Source: JALHTV01 sp049510055 (GTDB taxonomy: Bacteria > Planctomycetota > Phycisphaerae > SM23-33). From it: a stretch of 42,937 nucleotides of DNA. The stretch covers positions 1-42,937 of the forward strand of contig JBEKZI010000008.1 of the NCBI GenBank assembly GCA_049510055.1, in the 5' to 3' direction. This document shows positions 40,864 to 42,937 of the stretch, in pieces. Below the pieces are notes generated by a model. That model was not told the origin of the DNA. It searched no databases and was given only the letters and a program-made list of their open reading frames with translations. The position numbers and the translations under genes were made by a program. Each line of letters begins with the position of its first letter. The stretch's first letter is position 1.

Positions 40864-41900
40864 TCGTCAATTGCCGCCAACAGTGCATCATTCTCCCGCT
40901 CCGTGCCGACGCTGATCCGCAGCTTGTCGCGGAGGCGGTCTTCGTTGAAGTATCGGACCAGCACGCCGCGGGCCTTGAGGGCTTCAAAGACGCCGCGCCC
41001 GTCGCCGCCCGGCACGGCCACCATCAGATAGTTCCCGCCGCTGGGATAGACTTTCAAGCCTCGGGCGGCGAGTTCCTTCTCCAGGCGGCTGCGCTGCTGG
41101 CGGATGAGCTTCACGCAGCGGTCGTGGTATTTCCGGTCGGCCAGGGCGGCGGCGCCCACGGCCGCCGGCAGCGGACCGACGTTGTAGATGGCCTTGGTCT
41201 TCAGCAGGCCGGCCATCAGCGCCGGATTGGCCAGGCCGAAGCCCAGCCGCAGGCCGGCCAGGGAGTAGGCCTTCGACAGCGTCCGCAGCACGACGACGTT
41301 GGGGCGGTCGATGGCCAGCTTGGCAGCGTTTTGATCGGCGAAGTCCACGTAGGCCTCGTCGAGCACTAGCAGGCCGCTCAATTGCCGCGCTAACCAGTCG
41401 AGCTGATCCGGCGTGGCCGTCGCGCCGGTGGGACTGTTGGGGTTGGCTATGAACGTCACGGCCGCGCCCGTCGCCGCCAGGGCCTCCAGCGGCAGCGAGA
41501 AGTCCTCGTTGGCGGGCACCTGGATGCACGGGGCGTTCTCCACTTGCCCCTGCGTGAAGTAGAAGGGGAAGGTCGGATACGGATACGCCACCGCCCGGCC
41601 TGGCCCGGCCACCGCGCGGGCGATCATGATGATGAGGTCGTCGCTGCCGTCGCCGGGCAGGATCCAATCCTCCGCCACGCCCATCAACTCCGCGGCGGCC
41701 TTGCGAAAGCAGCCGACCATCGGATCGGGATACAGGCGCAGCGACGCACCGTCGAACTTCCGCATCGCCGCCAGCGCCTTGGGCGAGGGCGGGTAGGGGT
41801 TCTCGTTCTGGTTGAGCTTGACGACCCCGCCCATGTCGGCCGGCTGATCGCCGGGCACGTAGGCGTCCATCGCCTCGATGTTGTCCTTGAAAAAGCTCAT
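40836..41900 (-). CDS. hisC: Histidinol-phosphate aminotransferase
   Basis: The 354-residue protein is a fold-type I PLP enzyme: VKLNQNENPYPPSP near the start, LPGDGSDDLI, ANPNSPTGA, LVLDEAYVDF (the Asp and Tyr of the cofactor site) and RTLSKAYSLAGLRLGF with the PLP lysine. It converts imidazole acetol phosphate and glutamate to histidinol phosphate. Its ATG overlaps the hisD stop (ATGA), so it is translationally coupled. The last residues come from the repeat array at 40828-40863. Confidence 0.95.
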   Translation of the reverse strand: MSFFKDNIEAMDAYVPGDQPADMGGVVKLNQNENPYPPSPKALAAMRKFDGASLRLYPDPMVGCFRKAAAELMGVAEDWILPGDGSDDLIIMIARAVAGPGRAVAYPYPTFPFYFTQGQVENAPCIQVPANEDFSLPLEALAATGAAVTFIANPNSPTGATATPDQLDWLARQLSGLLVLDEAYVDFADQNAAKLAIDRPNVVVLRTLSKAYSLAGLRLGFGLANPALMAGLLKTKAIYNVGPLPAAVGAAALADRKYHDRCVKLIRQQRSRLEKELAARGLKVYPSGGNYLMVAVPGGDGRGVFEALKARGVLVRYFNEDRLRDKLRISVGTERENDALLAAIDEAKVVGRRS

Positions 41901-42937
41901 TTACGTTTTTTGGTTTTCGGTTTGGGTTTAGAGCTTGTCCTCCGTAGCCCCGGCTTTGCCGAGGGCGAAGGAGGATTTCGGATTTCGGACCTGTCCTCCG
42001 AAGCGGGCTTGCCCGCGAAGGAGGATTTCGATATTCGGATTTCTGCCGTACGTGCATGTGCGGTCAGGCCCTCGCGCGTGGCGAAGTCGCGGACGTCCTT
42101 TGCGTCAGCCGCCAGAGCAGCCTTGTTGTACCGCACGATGCTGGAGGCCTTCAGGAAGTCGTTGCAGCTTAGTGCGCCGAAGAACCTGGCCGTCCCGCCG
42201 GTGGGCAGCACGTGGCTGGGCCCGGCGACATAATCGCCCAGCGGCACCGGCGTGTATGGGCCGACAAAAATCGCCCCGGCGTTGCGAATGCCGGCCAAAA
42301 CCTTCTCGTCATTGGCTGTGATAATTTGCAGGTGCTCGCTGGCGAAGTCGTTGGCAATGTCGCACGCCTGGGACATATTTTTTGTGACGATGATTGAGCC
42401 GTAGTCCTCAATGCACGCCTTCGCCGCCTTCGTGCGTGTGATCGTCGGGTCGGCCAGTTGTTTGTCGATTGCTGCGGCCACGGCCTTGGCGAGCTTTTCC
42501 GACGGCGTAACCAGGACGGACGATCCGGGATTGTGCTCGGCCTGGGCGATCAAATCGACGGCAATCCACTCGGCTTTGGCAGTGTCGTCAGCCACGATCA
42601 GCACCTCGCTGGGCCCGGCGGTGCTGTCGATACCCACCAGACCAAACACCTGCCTTTTGGCCTCGGCCACGAAGGCGTTGCCCGGCCCGACGATCTTGTC
42701 CACCGGCCGAACCGTTGCCGTGCCGTAGGCCATCGCACCTATCGCCTGCGCCCCGCCCAAGCGGTACACTTCCTTGATGCCCAGCAGTCCCGCAAGGGCC
42801 AGTACCAGACCGTTTATTTCGCCGTGGTCCGTCGGCGGGGAGCAGATGGCGATCTCTTTCACCCCGGCCACCTGGGCCGGCACGACGGTCATCAACAGGG
42901 TCGAGGGATACAGCGCCCGCCCACCCGGCACATACAC
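41897..42937 (-). CDS. hisD: Histidinol dehydrogenase, N-terminus cut by window edge
   Basis: The visible 346 residues include YVPGGRALYPSTLLM, VYRLGGAQAIGAMAYGT, KIVGPGN, AGPSEVLIVAD, LIAQAEHNPGS (zinc-ligand region), NDFASEHLQI and GDYVAGPSHVLPTGGTARF. It oxidises histidinol to histidine, the final step. The family fold ends near LTAHARTAEIR. About 50 extra residues follow, rich in Ser, Pro, Lys and Arg, encoded by two palindromic repeats and a TTTTTTGGTTTTCGG-like stretch. The stop codon overlaps hisC, so the inserted sequence kept the reading frame. Confidence 0.95.
   Translation of the reverse strand: MYVPGGRALYPSTLLMTVVPAQVAGVKEIAICSPPTDHGEINGLVLALAGLLGIKEVYRLGGAQAIGAMAYGTATVRPVDKIVGPGNAFVAEAKRQVFGLVGIDSTAGPSEVLIVADDTAKAEWIAVDLIAQAEHNPGSSVLVTPSEKLAKAVAAAIDKQLADPTITRTKAAKACIEDYGSIIVTKNMSQACDIANDFASEHLQIITANDEKVLAGIRNAGAIFVGPYTPVPLGDYVAGPSHVLPTGGTARFFGALSCNDFLKASSIVRYNKAALAADAKDVRDFATREGLTAHARTAEIRISKSSFAGKPASEDRSEIRNPPSPSAKPGLRRTSSKPKPKTKKRK
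41938..41975. repeat. palindromic repeat 1 inside the hisD 3' end
   Basis: TCCTCC at 41938-41943 pairs with GGAGGA at 41970-41975, and an inner CGGC/GCCG stem closes on TTT. The element is followed by ATTTCGGATTTCGG. It encodes part of the hisD tail on the minus strand. Confidence 0.7.
41994..42025. repeat. palindromic repeat 2 inside the hisD 3' end
   Basis: TCCTCC at 41994-41999 pairs with GGAGGA at 42020-42025, with an inner GCGGGC/GCCCGC stem. It is again followed by GATTTCG, and has the same outer arms as the copy at 41938-41975 but a different inner stem. This is typical of REP-like elements under selection for structure. Confidence 0.7.

Noticed and set aside
1..42937. CRISPR array
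   Set aside because: No regularly spaced identical repeats with unique spacers were seen. The only tandem arrays are coding (33-bp pentapeptide units) or 7-8-bp units at the four-helix-bundle cassette.

Overview
The window is a bacterial chromosome segment, mostly high in GC (about 60-68 % by eye). It most likely comes from a planctomycete, probably of the Phycisphaerae type. The main clue is the secreted protease at 9452-11911, whose N-terminus carries the planctomycete-type export/sorting motif SLEPRVLLS. The rest of the content fits: a Rrf2-controlled sulfur locus with a DUF3034 protein, GT2/NodB fusions, and small intergenic repeats that run into gene ends. Both edges cut genes: a SIR2-like gene on the left and hisD on the right.

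Region by region. (1) 1-4.5 kb is an accessory block of lower GC with three widely spaced minus-strand genes: a SorC/DeoR-type sugar-phosphate sensor protein, a diverged glucose-6-phosphate-dehydrogenase-like protein, and a SIR2-like NADase-type protein running off the edge. (2) 4.5-9.4 kb holds debris of mobile DNA (a tRNA-Thr-like 3' fragment, dispersed repeats, a truncated tyrosine recombinase) around a three-domain GH18-NodB-GT2 polysaccharide enzyme. (3) 9.4-11.9 kb is the sedolisin-type protease. (4) 12.1-17.7 kb is a sulfur/cysteine locus: larE, metY, cysK, a 31-residue membrane peptide and a DUF3034 outer-membrane-like protein, all on minus, divergent from an Rrf2 regulator with a plausible operator between them. 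(5) 17.9-23.1 kb is a mixed set: an iron-sulfur flavoprotein, a flavodoxin, an alpha/beta hydrolase, two small unknowns, an aldo/keto reductase and a pentapeptide-repeat potassium-channel-like protein. (6) 23.4-28.2 kb is a tight three-gene plus-strand operon: an HgdB/BcrC-type (COG3581-like) cluster protein, a Tes/MJ0619-like radical SAM enzyme and a radical SAM/SPASM enzyme. (7) 28.2-35.5 kb is mostly housekeeping: a Gfo/Idh/MocA oxidoreductase, FtsK, a GT4 glycosyltransferase, dapA, a flavodoxin and pdxJ. (8) 35.5-38.9 kb is a regulatory region: an intergenic stretch packed with hairpins that looks like a non-coding RNA, a degenerate receiver-like protein, rubrerythrin and a sigma-54 activator. 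(9) 38.9-42.9 kb carries a HypA-like protein, a hydrogenase maturation protease and a his operon (hisD-hisC-[four-helix-bundle cassette]-hisB).

The candidates I consider most worth following are: (a) the SIR2 / G6PDH-like / SorC-like block, which combines NAD chemistry and sugar-phosphate sensing in a way I do not recognise from described defence systems; (b) the tandem RNA modules at 35.7-36.0 kb, whose 14-nt loop core GGCGCTYATCTCCA recurs in the leader of the sigma-54 activator 2.7 kb away on the other strand; (c) the Tes-like/SPASM/COG3581 operon, which may concern unusual membrane lipids; and (d) the four-helix-bundle gene framed by inverted arrays of a short GGTCGWAG-type repeat inside the his operon. 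All functional statements are read from sequence alone; no searches were run.
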